Assembly: GCA_040776985.1 (NCBI GenBank)
Contig: JAXGZL010000001.1
Location: forward strand, 806,001-870,000
Reading direction: 5' to 3'
Origin: UBA6115 sp040776985
GTDB lineage: Bacteria; Bacillota; Clostridia; Christensenellales; Aristaeellaceae
DNA length: 64,000 nt
The notes beneath the pieces were generated by a model that saw nothing but the letters and a program-made list of their open reading frames with translations, searched no databases and had not been told where the DNA came from. The translations under genes and the position numbers were made by a program. Shown piece by piece: positions 32,990-41,241 of this stretch (its first letter is position 1; every line of letters starts with the position of its first letter).

Positions 32990-34267
32990 ATGGCAAAGCG
33001 CAATGCCCTGGTGGCCCAGTCAGGCGGGCCCTCCCCGGTGATTAACGCCTCCCTGCTGGGGGTGGCGGAGGCCTGCCTTGAAAGCGGGCAGGTGGGCAGG
33101 GTGCTGGCGGCGCACCACGGCATTGAAGGAGTGCTGCTGGAGCATCTGTTTGACCTGGGGAACCAGGACCGGGCGGAGCTGAACCTGCTGATGCAGACGC
33201 CCTCCGCGGCGGCTGGCTCCTGCCGGTATAAGCTGAGGGCGGACTATGAGGCGGATTACCGCCGCATTGTGGAAGTGATGCGAGCCCATGACATTGGCTA
33301 TTTCTTTTACATCGGCGGGAATGACTCCATGGACACCGCCGACAAGGTGGACAGGCTGGCCAGGGAAATGGGCTATGACCTGAAGGCCGTGGGCGTGCCC
33401 AAGACCATTGACAACGACCTGGGGGACGCGGAGCGCACCCTGATTGACCATACGCCGGGCTACGGCTCCTGCGCCCGCTACTGGGCGAATTTGATCAGGA
33501 ACGTGGGGGAGGAGAACCGGGCCATGGCGCCGTCTGAGTGCGTGAGCGTCCTGCAGGCCATGGGGCGGGATTCCGGCTTTATCACTGCCGCCGCCCGCCT
33601 GGGGGACCCGGGGCGGGAGCTACCCCTGCTGCTGTTTTTGCCGGAGGGCGGGCACACGGCGGAGGCGGTGTGCGATCTGGTTAACGACGGACTGAAGCAC
33701 TGGGGCCGGGTGATCGCCGTGGTGTCGGAAAGCCTGATGACAGACGCGGACAGCCACAAGGTGGACGGCTTTGGCCATGTGGAATACGGCGCCAGCCGCA
33801 CCACCGCCATGCAAACAGTGGTAAACCTGTTAAACAGCAAGAAACTGAACGCCCGGGGCCAGGCCACTGGCCAGGTGCCGGGGGTGATGCAGCGCTGCTG
33901 CTCGGTGGATGCCTCCCAGGTGGACCGGGAGGAGGCCAGACGCCTGGGGCAGGAGGCGGTGCAGCTGGCCCTTAGTGGCCACAGCGGCGTGATGGCCACC
34001 ATCCTACGGGTCAGCGATGCCCCCTACCAGGTGCGCTATGACCAGGTGCCCCTGTCCGTCATGGCCAACGCCGCCAGGAAGCTGCCCCCTGAATGGATTG
34101 CAAAAGGCGGCACCGATGTGACCGACGCCTTCATCCGCTATGCCATGCCCCTGATTGGGGACTGCGTGGCCCCCTATGAATGCGAAAATGGCCTGCTGCG
34201 CTTCGCCCGCCTGGACTATACCGAGGTGGAGCGCAAACTGCCGGAGTATGTGCCCCAGGGGTTTTGA
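32990..34267 (+). CDS. pfp: 6-phosphofructokinase, pyrophosphate-dependent type
   Basis: A 425-residue phosphofructokinase. It opens with LVAQSGGPSPVINAS and has GGNDSM near residue 108 and PKTIDNDL near residue 138. An acidic or polar residue in the position after GG and the Lys in PKTIDND mark PPi-using enzymes rather than ATP-PFK (GGDGS, PGTIDND). It would interconvert fructose-6-phosphate and fructose-1,6-bisphosphate reversibly. The Asn in GGNDS, where GGDDS is more common, should be checked. The start has AGGAGGA. Monocistronic with its own terminator. Confidence 0.87.
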   Translation: MAKRNALVAQSGGPSPVINASLLGVAEACLESGQVGRVLAAHHGIEGVLLEHLFDLGNQDRAELNLLMQTPSAAAGSCRYKLRADYEADYRRIVEVMRAHDIGYFFYIGGNDSMDTADKVDRLAREMGYDLKAVGVPKTIDNDLGDAERTLIDHTPGYGSCARYWANLIRNVGEENRAMAPSECVSVLQAMGRDSGFITAAARLGDPGRELPLLLFLPEGGHTAEAVCDLVNDGLKHWGRVIAVVSESLMTDADSHKVDGFGHVEYGASRTTAMQTVVNLLNSKKLNARGQATGQVPGVMQRCCSVDASQVDREEARRLGQEAVQLALSGHSGVMATILRVSDAPYQVRYDQVPLSVMANAARKLPPEWIAKGGTDVTDAFIRYAMPLIGDCVAPYECENGLLRFARLDYTEVERKLPEYVPQGF

Positions 34268-34324
34268 GGGAATCATCCTGCGCACAGGATGAAAACAGGG
34301 GTGAATCCTCCTGCAGGCAAAACA

Positions 34325-34352
34325 AAACCGCCGGGACGTATCCTGGCGGTTT
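34325..34352. terminator. Bidirectional terminator between pfp and ridA
   Basis: A 12-bp stem with one G-U pair (34325-34336 with 34341-34352, loop CGTA) is followed by GTTCTGTG on the plus strand and by TGTTTTG on the minus strand. Confidence 0.82.
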
Positions 34353-34370
34353 GTTCTGTGACTTGAAAAA

Positions 34371-34745
34371 TCAGTCCAGCGCAGCGATCAGCTCGATCTC
34401 GACCAGGGCGTTTTTGGGAAGGGTGCGCACAGCCATGGTGGAGCGGGCGGGCTTTGAGGTGAAGTACTTGCCATAGATGGCGTTGAAGGCGGCGAAGTCG
34501 CCCATGTCCTGCAGGAAGCAGGTGGTTTTCAGCACCTTGTCAAAAGAGGTGCCGGCGGCCTCCAGGACGGCGGCCAGGTTGGCGATCACCCGCTCGGTCT
34601 GGGCTTCGATGCCGCCGGGCACCAGTTCCCCGGTGGCGGGGTCAATGGGCGTCTGGCCGGAGCAGAAAAGCAGTTTGTCAAAGGCGATGGCGGCGGAATA
34701 GGGGCCCAGGGCCGCCGGGGCTTTGGGGGCTTGGATTTGCTTCAT
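34371..34745 (-). CDS. ridA: RidA family enamine/imine deaminase
   Basis: A 124-residue protein of the RidA (YjgF/YER057c) family: LGPYSAAIAFDKLLFCSGQ, ATGELVPGGIEAQTERVIANLAAVLEAAG in segments, and RSTMAVRTLPKNALVEIELIA with the substrate-binding Arg and Glu. RidA hydrolyses reactive imines released by PLP enzymes, which suits a cell rich in amino-acid degrading PLP enzymes such as tyrosine phenol-lyase. Single gene on the minus strand. Confidence 0.94.
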   Translation of the reverse strand: MKQIQAPKAPAALGPYSAAIAFDKLLFCSGQTPIDPATGELVPGGIEAQTERVIANLAAVLEAAGTSFDKVLKTTCFLQDMGDFAAFNAIYGKYFTSKPARSTMAVRTLPKNALVEIELIAALD

Positions 34746-34817
34746 GGCGTACCTCCGTTTGTATTGTTTTTGTTTTCCCCTCTTACATTAGCACAGGATA
34801 ATCCCGCGCGCAATGGG

Positions 34818-35456
34818 TCAGGGCTGGGTCAGGTCACCGTGCACGGTCAGCCTATCCTCCAGGGGCAAAAACGTCTTTTCGCCGGCTGGCTCAATGATGC
34901 CGCCAAAGACCAGCTGAGCCCTGAGGCGATAATGCTCGGGGATGTTCCAGCGCTTGTGAACCGCCTCGTCAATGATGGGGTTGTAGTGCTGCAGGTTGGC
35001 CCCGGCGCCGGCGGCCGCCATCAGCTGCCACAGGCGGTACTGGTTCATGGCGCTGGTGTGCTCGCTCCAGACGGGGAAGTTGTCCTTATACGAGGGGATT
35101 TTCTCCTGCAGGGCCCGTACAGTGGCCATGTCCTCAAAGAACATGGCGGTGCCGGCGGCGGCCTTGAAGCGGCTAATTTTCTGATCGGTGATTTCCCAGC
35201 GCTCCATGTTCTTCGCGAGGGGGCGCAGGGTCTCCCGGACGATTTCCCACAGCGCGTCATGTTCCTTGCCAAACAGCAGCACCACCCGGGCGGTCTGGGA
35301 GTTGTTGGAGCTGGGGGTGTGCTTGAGCACATGGCCCACCAGGTCAATCACCTCCTGCTGGGTGATGGGCAGGTTTTTATTCAGATGATAGACGCTGCGG
35401 CGCATCTCGGCGCTTTTAAGCAGCGGAAGAATTAAACTGGACTGTTCCTGGGTCAT
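34818..35456 (-). CDS. Nitroreductase family protein
   Basis: A 212-residue FMN-dependent nitroreductase-fold protein. RRSVYHLNKNLPI near the N-terminus is the FMN-binding entry, followed by HTPSSNNSQTARVVLLFG and, in the second half, the helix WQLMAAAGAGANLQHYNP. It is closest to the YdgI/Frm2-like branch, whose natural substrates are unknown. The ATG at 35456 is chosen over ATGs further upstream, which would add Pro-rich sequence atypical of the family. No cofactor or redox partner gene is adjacent. Confidence 0.85.
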   Translation of the reverse strand: MTQEQSSLILPLLKSAEMRRSVYHLNKNLPITQQEVIDLVGHVLKHTPSSNNSQTARVVLLFGKEHDALWEIVRETLRPLAKNMERWEITDQKISRFKAAAGTAMFFEDMATVRALQEKIPSYKDNFPVWSEHTSAMNQYRLWQLMAAAGAGANLQHYNPIIDEAVHKRWNIPEHYRLRAQLVFGGIIEPAGEKTFLPLEDRLTVHGDLTQP

Positions 35457-35639
35457 GTTTTCCGTACTTCCTTTCATGTCAAAGCGCGGGATTGACCGCG
35501 CCTGGGCATTATACCACAGGGAGCAATGCCTCATGATGGCAAAAAACCGGACAGAATGTGCTTGCGGCTGGGGATGGGGCTGTGATAGGCTGGCTTTGAC
35601 GCGATATACTCCTGCACCTGGACAAAAGGAGGGCCGCCC

Positions 35640-36701
35640 ATGCATCTTGCTCCGCCACCCATCCTGGCTTTTTTTCTGGCTCTGACTTTGGCTTTTTCCG
35701 GGGCTGCGCCGATGGCTGAGGATGCGCCGCTGGTCCCGGTGGATCCAGCGCCTGTTCGGTCAGAGCGCATCGCAGGGCTTAAACAGACGGTGGCCGCTGT
35801 GCTGGATGGGCGTCACCATCCCTATACCTATGACGAATCCACGGATGTGTTCCATTTCCCCTTGGGGCTTAAAGGGGCGCTGAATACAGCGGATGTTAAG
35901 ATCACCCTGTTTGAAAACGAGATTTCCGTGCTGTGCCTGTACAGGGTCAAAGCCAAAAAGGAATACCTGGACCAGGTGGCGCAGCTGCAAACCAGGATCA
36001 ACTGGCACAGCCATTCTGCGCGGCTCTTGATGGATATGGAAGACGGCGCCATGGGCTCCTATGCTTCTTTGGTGATGCCGGGTACCCTGCCTTCTAAGGA
36101 CATGATGGAATTGCTGCTGGATGAAGCCGCTAACATGGCGGAGCGCCATGGGGATGCCCTGGCGGCTGCCGCGCTTCTGGGCGTTTTGCCGGCGGATGAC
36201 GAAGGCATCAAAGCCCCCTCCGGCAAGGCCCCGGCCCGGCAGGAGAACAGGCTGCGGCTTAGAACGGTGGTGGAAGCCTGCCTCCAGGATAGCCACTACG
36301 CCTATTCCTTTCGGGAGGACAGCGACAGTTTTCATTTCAGCCAGGACAGTTGGGGCGGCACCTTCCAATATGCCATCAGCATCAGGGTGCTGGATGAGGG
36401 GCTTTATGTGCTGTTCGCCCCCAGTTTCAGCGTGCCGGAAGAAAACCGGGTGAAGGCGGCCCGGCTCATCACCCTGTTCAACTGGGACAGGAACATGGCG
36501 CAGATGCTGATGAATATGGACACAGGGGAACTGGCTGTCAGCATCGCCTTGCCGGCGGATGGCGACTATCCCGGGCAGGATGAACTGGAGGATGCCCTTG
36601 TCTATGGGGTTGATTTGCTGGATTGGCATATGGACGCCCTGGTTCAGGTGGCCCTGACCGGGGCAGACCCAATGACCACCTTTGACGAAACCTGGAAATG
36701 A
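35640..36701 (+). CDS. Secreted protein with two YbjN-like domains
   Basis: A 353-residue exported protein with a signal peptide (about residues 1-25, ending SGAAPMA). Two homologous ~120-residue halves follow. Each has a helix, YxYxxxxDxFHF (PYTYDESTDVFHF and AYSFREDSDSFHF), a beta sheet, a RxNWxxxxAxxLMxMxxG-like helix region and a final helix. The pattern resembles YbjN, a fold shared with type III secretion chaperones, although confirmation needs a profile search. The start has AAAGGAGGG. It ends 3 nt before the converging DHHW gene with no terminator between them. Confidence 0.6.
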   Translation: MHLAPPPILAFFLALTLAFSGAAPMAEDAPLVPVDPAPVRSERIAGLKQTVAAVLDGRHHPYTYDESTDVFHFPLGLKGALNTADVKITLFENEISVLCLYRVKAKKEYLDQVAQLQTRINWHSHSARLLMDMEDGAMGSYASLVMPGTLPSKDMMELLLDEAANMAERHGDALAAAALLGVLPADDEGIKAPSGKAPARQENRLRLRTVVEACLQDSHYAYSFREDSDSFHFSQDSWGGTFQYAISIRVLDEGLYVLFAPSFSVPEENRVKAARLITLFNWDRNMAQMLMNMDTGELAVSIALPADGDYPGQDELEDALVYGVDLLDWHMDALVQVALTGADPMTTFDETWK

Positions 36702-36704
36702 AGC

Positions 36705-37805
36705 CTACTGCCCCAGCCAGGCGAAGTTGCTGTCTGTGGCCAGGGACTTGAGGGCATACACCGCCAGCACCTGGTGATATTCCCCCTCTTTCAGCAGGCT
36801 GAGGACGCTGCCCCTGAAGGCCCGCAGGTCAATCACGGTGATGCGGCTGTAATGGGGCAGCAGCAGGGGCACCAGGCTGTTGCCGAAGGAATCCTTCAGC
36901 ACCAGCAGCCGGGGGCCTTTTTCATTGTCCAGGTTTTTGATGTCCGTCAGACCATGGTTGCCGTCCAGGAAGACGGGGTACTGGTCCGGCTCTTTGAGCC
37001 GCTCTGTGAAAAACAGGCTGTCATGGGTCTTTTCCTGCTGGTCAAAGCGGAGGGCGAGGCGGTGACCGCTGTCCCACATTTGCAGGATGTCAGGCGGGGT
37101 GGCCCACAGCCCGCTCCTTGCATAGCTGCTGCCCAGGAAACCGGGGCTTGAGGTGATTTTGAAAGCGCTCTCAGGCAGGGGGGTGAAGCCCAGGTGCCTG
37201 GCGGCCTCCTGATAGGCCAGGTACAGGCCCTGGGCGTTCCAGTGGGGGTCGGTGCGGTAATAAAGGGGTGTGTCACTGGCCCTGAAGGCTTCAAACAGGG
37301 GGATCATCCGGATGCCTGCTGGCCTGATGCCGGCCAGGACAGCCTGGTCCGGATAGGGGAAATAGCCGGGCGCCCGGGAGATGGCCCCGGCGGCAGGAGG
37401 TGTCAGCAGGAAAAGGGGCTTCCCCGCTTTTTCCACAAAGCCGGACAGCAGGCCCAGGTTTTTGTTCAGGCGCTCCCAGCGCGGGGGCAGGGGGGCCTCT
37501 GCCAGGGCGCCGTCCGAAAGGCGCCAGACCTCGTCTGCCACCATGCTACCGGACAGCAGCCGCCGCCAGGCGTCCAGGCCAATCCAGTTTGCCCGCAGGG
37601 GAAAATGGTCCCCTAAAAAGGCCTCCATGTCCTGGCTGAACTGGCCGCCCTTCAGGGTGAGGGCGGGCGGCTCCGCCAGGAAGCGCTTTTCCAGGGGGCT
37701 GAAGGGCTGTTTGGGCAGCAGCAGGAAGGCCAGGCCCATTACCAGCAAAAGAGCGGGGAACAGCACCGGGAGCAGCCGCAGGGTCCGTTTTTCTTCCATC
37801 ATCAT
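36705..37805 (-). CDS. DHHW-type SGNH-hydrolase-like acetylation protein
   Basis: A 366-residue protein with an N-terminal membrane anchor (about residues 10-30) and an extracytoplasmic domain like AlgJ/AlgX and DHHW proteins. The catalytic-type motif is RTDPHWNAQGLYLAY, and KDSFGNSLVPLL supplies the Ser. Such proteins finish O-acetylation of exported polysaccharides with an MBOAT partner, whose gene ends one base upstream. Three consecutive ATG codons offer the start; 37805 fits a weak CAGG site. Last gene of the surface-modification cluster. Confidence 0.82.
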   Translation of the reverse strand: MMMEEKRTLRLLPVLFPALLLVMGLAFLLLPKQPFSPLEKRFLAEPPALTLKGGQFSQDMEAFLGDHFPLRANWIGLDAWRRLLSGSMVADEVWRLSDGALAEAPLPPRWERLNKNLGLLSGFVEKAGKPLFLLTPPAAGAISRAPGYFPYPDQAVLAGIRPAGIRMIPLFEAFRASDTPLYYRTDPHWNAQGLYLAYQEAARHLGFTPLPESAFKITSSPGFLGSSYARSGLWATPPDILQMWDSGHRLALRFDQQEKTHDSLFFTERLKEPDQYPVFLDGNHGLTDIKNLDNEKGPRLLVLKDSFGNSLVPLLLPHYSRITVIDLRAFRGSVLSLLKEGEYHQVLAVYALKSLATDSNFAWLGQ

Positions 37806-37806
37806 C

Positions 37807-39135
37807 TTAAAACCTGAAGTAGAGGAAGGGGTTGAAGCCCTGGGACACCAGGGCAGCAATGCACAGCAGGAACAGGGCGGATAGCAGCAGATCCTCCGCC
37901 AGCCGGGGCAGACGGGCTTTCCAGGGGATGGAGGCCAGGGCGCACACTGAAAACAGGGGCAGATAGGCCTTCACATAGCCCAGGCTCACCGGGGAGAAGG
38001 CGGGGCCTGCGGCCAGCCCTCTGAGATAGGCCTGCATGGCCGCAAAATCCGTGAAGGCAAACAGGCACCAGCCCACCAGCACCAGGGCGAAGGTGACCAC
38101 CCAGGGCAGAAAGCGCAGGAACCGGGGCAGGGCGGCATACAGTTTCAGCAAAAACAGCTTCTCAATGACCAGCAGCACCGCGTAAAACAGGCCCCAATAG
38201 ACAAAGTTCAGGCTGGCGCCATGCCACAGGCCGGTCAGTCCCCACACCACCAGGATGTTGAACAGCTGCCGGGCAAGGCCCCTGCGGTTGCCGCCCAGGG
38301 GGATATAGACATAGTCCCGGAACCAGCCGGACAGGGACACATGCCACCGGCGCCAGAAATCCGTGATGCTGCGGGCGATATAGGGGTAGATGAAGTTCTG
38401 CCGGAAGCGGATGCCGATCATGGCGCCCAGGCCCCGGGCCATGTCGGAATAGCCGGAAAAATCAAAGTAAATCTGGAAGGCAAAGGCCAGGATGCCCGCC
38501 CAGTTGCCCAGGAAGCCGTTTTGCGCGGGGCTGTTCTTAAATGCCTCCCACAGCTGCCCGCAGGCGTTTGCCAGCAGCAGTTTTTTGGACAGGCCAATCA
38601 CAAACAGCCGGCTGCCCCGGGCGAAGTTCTGCCAGGAGATGGCGGGCTTTTCCAGCTGGGGGCGGATGTCCCCGTAGCGCTCGATGGGGCCCGCGATCAG
38701 CTGGGGAAACAGGGTGATGAAGGTGCCGTAGCGCAGGAGGTTCCGGTCGGCGGGGATGCTCCCCCGGTACACGTCCACGCTGTATCCCATGGCCTGGAAG
38801 GTGTAAAAGGAGATGCCCACCGGCAGCGCCACCTGAATGCCGGGAACGATCAGCCCCGCATACTTGAACCAGCCAAGGATGATCAGCTGGCTGGCGAGGG
38901 ACAGGGTCAGCAGCGCTCTTTTCCGGGTGGGCCATTTTGCCATGCCCAGGGCAAAGAGGTAGTTGATCAGGATGCTGATCACCATCAGGATGGCGGTGCC
39001 CGGCTCCCCCCAGGCGTAGAAGGTGAGGCTTGCCAGAAATAAAAAAAGCAGCCGCGGCCGGGCCGGCAGCAGGGTGTTGCCCAGAAGCACCAGGGGCAAA
39101 AAGAAAAAAAGGAAACTGACAGAGGAAAACAGCAT
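37807..39135 (-). CDS. MBOAT family O-acyltransferase (AlgI/PatA-like)
   Basis: A 442-residue multispanning membrane enzyme of the MBOAT family. It contains PVGISFYTFQAMGYSVDVYRG, FPQLIAGPIERY, DFWRRWHVSLSGWFRDYVYIPLGGNR and GLWHGASLNFVYWG with the active-site His. It moves acyl (usually acetyl) groups across the membrane to a carrier or directly to a polymer. It lies between a DUF4358 lipoprotein gene (23-nt gap) and the DHHW protein gene (1-nt gap), so these form one functional unit. Confidence 0.93.
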   Translation of the reverse strand: MLFSSVSFLFFFLPLVLLGNTLLPARPRLLFLFLASLTFYAWGEPGTAILMVISILINYLFALGMAKWPTRKRALLTLSLASQLIILGWFKYAGLIVPGIQVALPVGISFYTFQAMGYSVDVYRGSIPADRNLLRYGTFITLFPQLIAGPIERYGDIRPQLEKPAISWQNFARGSRLFVIGLSKKLLLANACGQLWEAFKNSPAQNGFLGNWAGILAFAFQIYFDFSGYSDMARGLGAMIGIRFRQNFIYPYIARSITDFWRRWHVSLSGWFRDYVYIPLGGNRRGLARQLFNILVVWGLTGLWHGASLNFVYWGLFYAVLLVIEKLFLLKLYAALPRFLRFLPWVVTFALVLVGWCLFAFTDFAAMQAYLRGLAAGPAFSPVSLGYVKAYLPLFSVCALASIPWKARLPRLAEDLLLSALFLLCIAALVSQGFNPFLYFRF

Positions 39136-39158
39136 CTGCCGCTATGCCCTGCCTTTCA

Positions 39159-39629
39159 TTATTTGCCTTGGTAAAGGCTCAGCAGCTTTTCCACCTGGGG
39201 GCTGACCAAAAGGGCCAGCTCCAGTCCCTGGGAAAGCACCTGGCCTTTTCCGATGATGGCATACTGCTCCGGGGAATAGTCCTTGGCCTCGTCCGCCTTG
39301 GTGGCCATCCGCTCGTTCAGCAGGGCCAGGATGGCCTTGGCAGTGGCCTCGTCCCTGGCCCGGACCAGCACCACCTCGTCTGCCAGCAGGCTGTCGGAGG
39401 ACACCTTGAACAGGCTGTCTGACAGCATCTCCTCCTCAATGCCGTAAAAGTCCGGCACCATGGAAAGGGGGACGGACACCATGGGGGGCAACGCGCCGCT
39501 CTCCTCCATTTTTTGATACACAGAGGCCAGGTCCCTCGGGGCATCCGGCCTGGCTGGAGCGGCCGGGGCCGCGCAGGCGGACAGGGCCATCAAGAGCAGC
39601 AGAAGAAGGGCCAGCCAGCGCTTGTTCAT
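39159..39629 (-). CDS. DUF4358 lipoprotein
   Basis: A 156-residue lipoprotein: signal peptide with lipobox LSAC (Cys about residue 18), then a DUF4358 domain with DFYGIEEEMLSDSLFKVSSD, LLADEVVLVRARDEATA and YAIIGKGQVL. The family is of unknown function and commonly accompanies MBOAT, DHHW and SGNH genes in Clostridia, implying a role in surface polymer modification. The start has AAAAGGAG and lies one base after the SGNH gene stop. Confidence 0.85.
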   Translation of the reverse strand: MNKRWLALLLLLLMALSACAAPAAPARPDAPRDLASVYQKMEESGALPPMVSVPLSMVPDFYGIEEEMLSDSLFKVSSDSLLADEVVLVRARDEATAKAILALLNERMATKADEAKDYSPEQYAIIGKGQVLSQGLELALLVSPQVEKLLSLYQGK

Positions 39630-39630
39630 C

Positions 39631-40377
39631 TTACTCCTTTTCCGTTTCTGCTGTGCGGGAAACGGCATAATCATAGATTGACTGCAGCAGCACCTGCGCG
39701 CCATTGTCGTTCAGGTGCACCTGCCGGTCCTCCGACAGGTCCAGGTTAAGGGTGCCCTCCTCGTTTTTCAGCCCCAGGGACACATCCAGGTAGCGGATTT
39801 TCAGGGTGCGGCTCAGTGCCTCCAGGCTTTCGTTGAAGCGGTCTATGTTGGCCTGGTTGCGCCTGGCTTTCTGGGCGGCCTTGGCCATTGGGGTGACGGA
39901 CAGGGCGATGATCTCAATTTCGGGCAGCGCCTGACGGATGTTGGCCACCATCTGAGTGTACATGCGCATTTCCTTTTCCAGCTGGCTGCCCGCGCTGTCA
40001 TTGATGCCCAGCATGATGAAGGCGCGCCTGGCCTTCAGCCGCTTTAGTCCCTCTGGCACGCTCACCGGGTTGCCGTTTAGGGTGAGGGTGACCCGGTCGG
40101 CCCGGGGCTGCTTCCGGCTGCCCAGGGAAAGGGAATAGCCGTTGGCGGCCAGGAAACGGGCGTTCCCCAGCAGGCCCTCCCCCTTTTTCTTAAGCCCGGC
40201 GTGGTAGTTGCCCAGATGCCTTAAAATGGAATCCCCCACAAAAACGCTGCTCTCAAAAAAGGCGTCCGTCGCCTCCAGGTCCAGCACCTGAAAGGCCTCC
40301 CCCAGCACAAGGCTGGGCAGCAGACACAGGGCCAGCACCAGTGCCAGACAGCGTTTAATGAACGGTGTGATAGGCAT
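39631..40377 (-). CDS. Secreted SGNH/GDSL hydrolase
   Basis: A 248-residue exported esterase-type protein. After a signal peptide (about 1-26) come the SGNH blocks: FVGDSI with the nucleophile Ser (about residue 49), the Gly of LLGNARF, MLGINDS with the oxyanion Asn, and DRQVHLNDNG with the catalytic Asp/His pair. It is a paralogue of the next gene upstream. Together with MBOAT and DHHW genes it suggests acetyl transfer or removal on an exported polymer. Confidence 0.87.
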   Translation of the reverse strand: MPITPFIKRCLALVLALCLLPSLVLGEAFQVLDLEATDAFFESSVFVGDSILRHLGNYHAGLKKKGEGLLGNARFLAANGYSLSLGSRKQPRADRVTLTLNGNPVSVPEGLKRLKARRAFIMLGINDSAGSQLEKEMRMYTQMVANIRQALPEIEIIALSVTPMAKAAQKARRNQANIDRFNESLEALSRTLKIRYLDVSLGLKNEEGTLNLDLSEDRQVHLNDNGAQVLLQSIYDYAVSRTAETEKE

Positions 40378-40457
40378 AAACTGATTCTCCTGACAAGTAT
40401 TCCTCAGGAGTTCAGCCTAACAGACTTTGCCTGGCCCTGCAAGCGGAAACTGTCTGT

Positions 40458-41165
40458 TCAGGGGTTTGACTGGCTTTGCGCAAAGGCATATAAAGTGTTC
40501 ACAAACACCTGTATGCCTTTGTCATTCAGGTGCACCCGGTTGTCCGAGGTGTAGGCCAGGTCAAGGAAGCCCTCCTCATTCATCAGGGGGCTGGCCATGT
40601 CCAGGTAGAGGACACCCTTTTCCTGGCAGAGGGCCTTCAGCCTTTCGTTGAACTTGTTGAAGTTGTCCTGGTTCAACACCTTGGTCTGGGCGTTCTTGGC
40701 AATCGGGGTGACGGAAATGGCTACCAGGGTAAGCCCCGGGTTGCGGGCCAGGACGCGGTCAATGAGCCGGGTATAGAGCAGCATGTCGCTTTTAAGGTTA
40801 TCCCCCGCCCTGTCGTTGAGGCCCAGCAGCACAAAGGCCTTGCTGGCCTCCATCTTTTTAAGGCCATCCCCCAGGCTCACCTTTCTGCCCCCCAGGCGGA
40901 AGGCGGTTTTGTGGTTGGCGGGGTCAATGCGGCTGCCCTGGTAGAGGGTATAGCTGGAGGCGGTCAGAAAGCGGGCATTGCCCAGGATATTCCGCCCTTT
41001 TTCTCCCTGCTCCATCTTGTAGCGGCCGATTTGCTGCATGATGGAATCCCCCACAAACACGGCGCCGTCAAAATAGGCGTCTGCCCCCTGACCCTCCGCC
41101 CAGACGGGCAGGATGAGCGCAAGAAGCAGACAGGGGATGATCAGCAGGGCAGCCAGTCGTTTCAT
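40458..41165 (-). CDS. Secreted SGNH/GDSL hydrolase (paralogue)
   Basis: A 235-residue exported protein with a signal peptide (about 1-23) and the same SGNH blocks as its neighbour: FVGDSIM, ILGNARFLTASSY, LLGLNDRAGD and NRVHLNDKG. The two are clearly tandem duplicates, with conserved spacing between blocks but divergent linkers. AAAGGG precedes the ATG at 41165. A hairpin separates it from blaR1, so it may begin a sub-operon. Confidence 0.87.
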   Translation of the reverse strand: MKRLAALLIIPCLLLALILPVWAEGQGADAYFDGAVFVGDSIMQQIGRYKMEQGEKGRNILGNARFLTASSYTLYQGSRIDPANHKTAFRLGGRKVSLGDGLKKMEASKAFVLLGLNDRAGDNLKSDMLLYTRLIDRVLARNPGLTLVAISVTPIAKNAQTKVLNQDNFNKFNERLKALCQEKGVLYLDMASPLMNEEGFLDLAYTSDNRVHLNDKGIQVFVNTLYAFAQSQSNP

Positions 41166-41191
41166 GGGATTCCCTTTCTTATTTGCAATAT

Positions 41192-41225
41192 GAGAGGGGG
41201 CCCTTGGAGGTTTGGGCCCCCTCTC
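41192..41225. repeat. Perfect hairpin between blaR1 and the SGNH genes
   Basis: A perfect 12-bp GC-rich inverted repeat (41192-41203 with 41214-41225, 10-nt loop) lies in the 76-nt gap. Neither side carries a clear T-run, so it is a processing, stabilising or attenuating structure rather than a canonical terminator. Confidence 0.65.
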
Positions 41226-41241
41226 CCCTCAGCAGGGTGGG

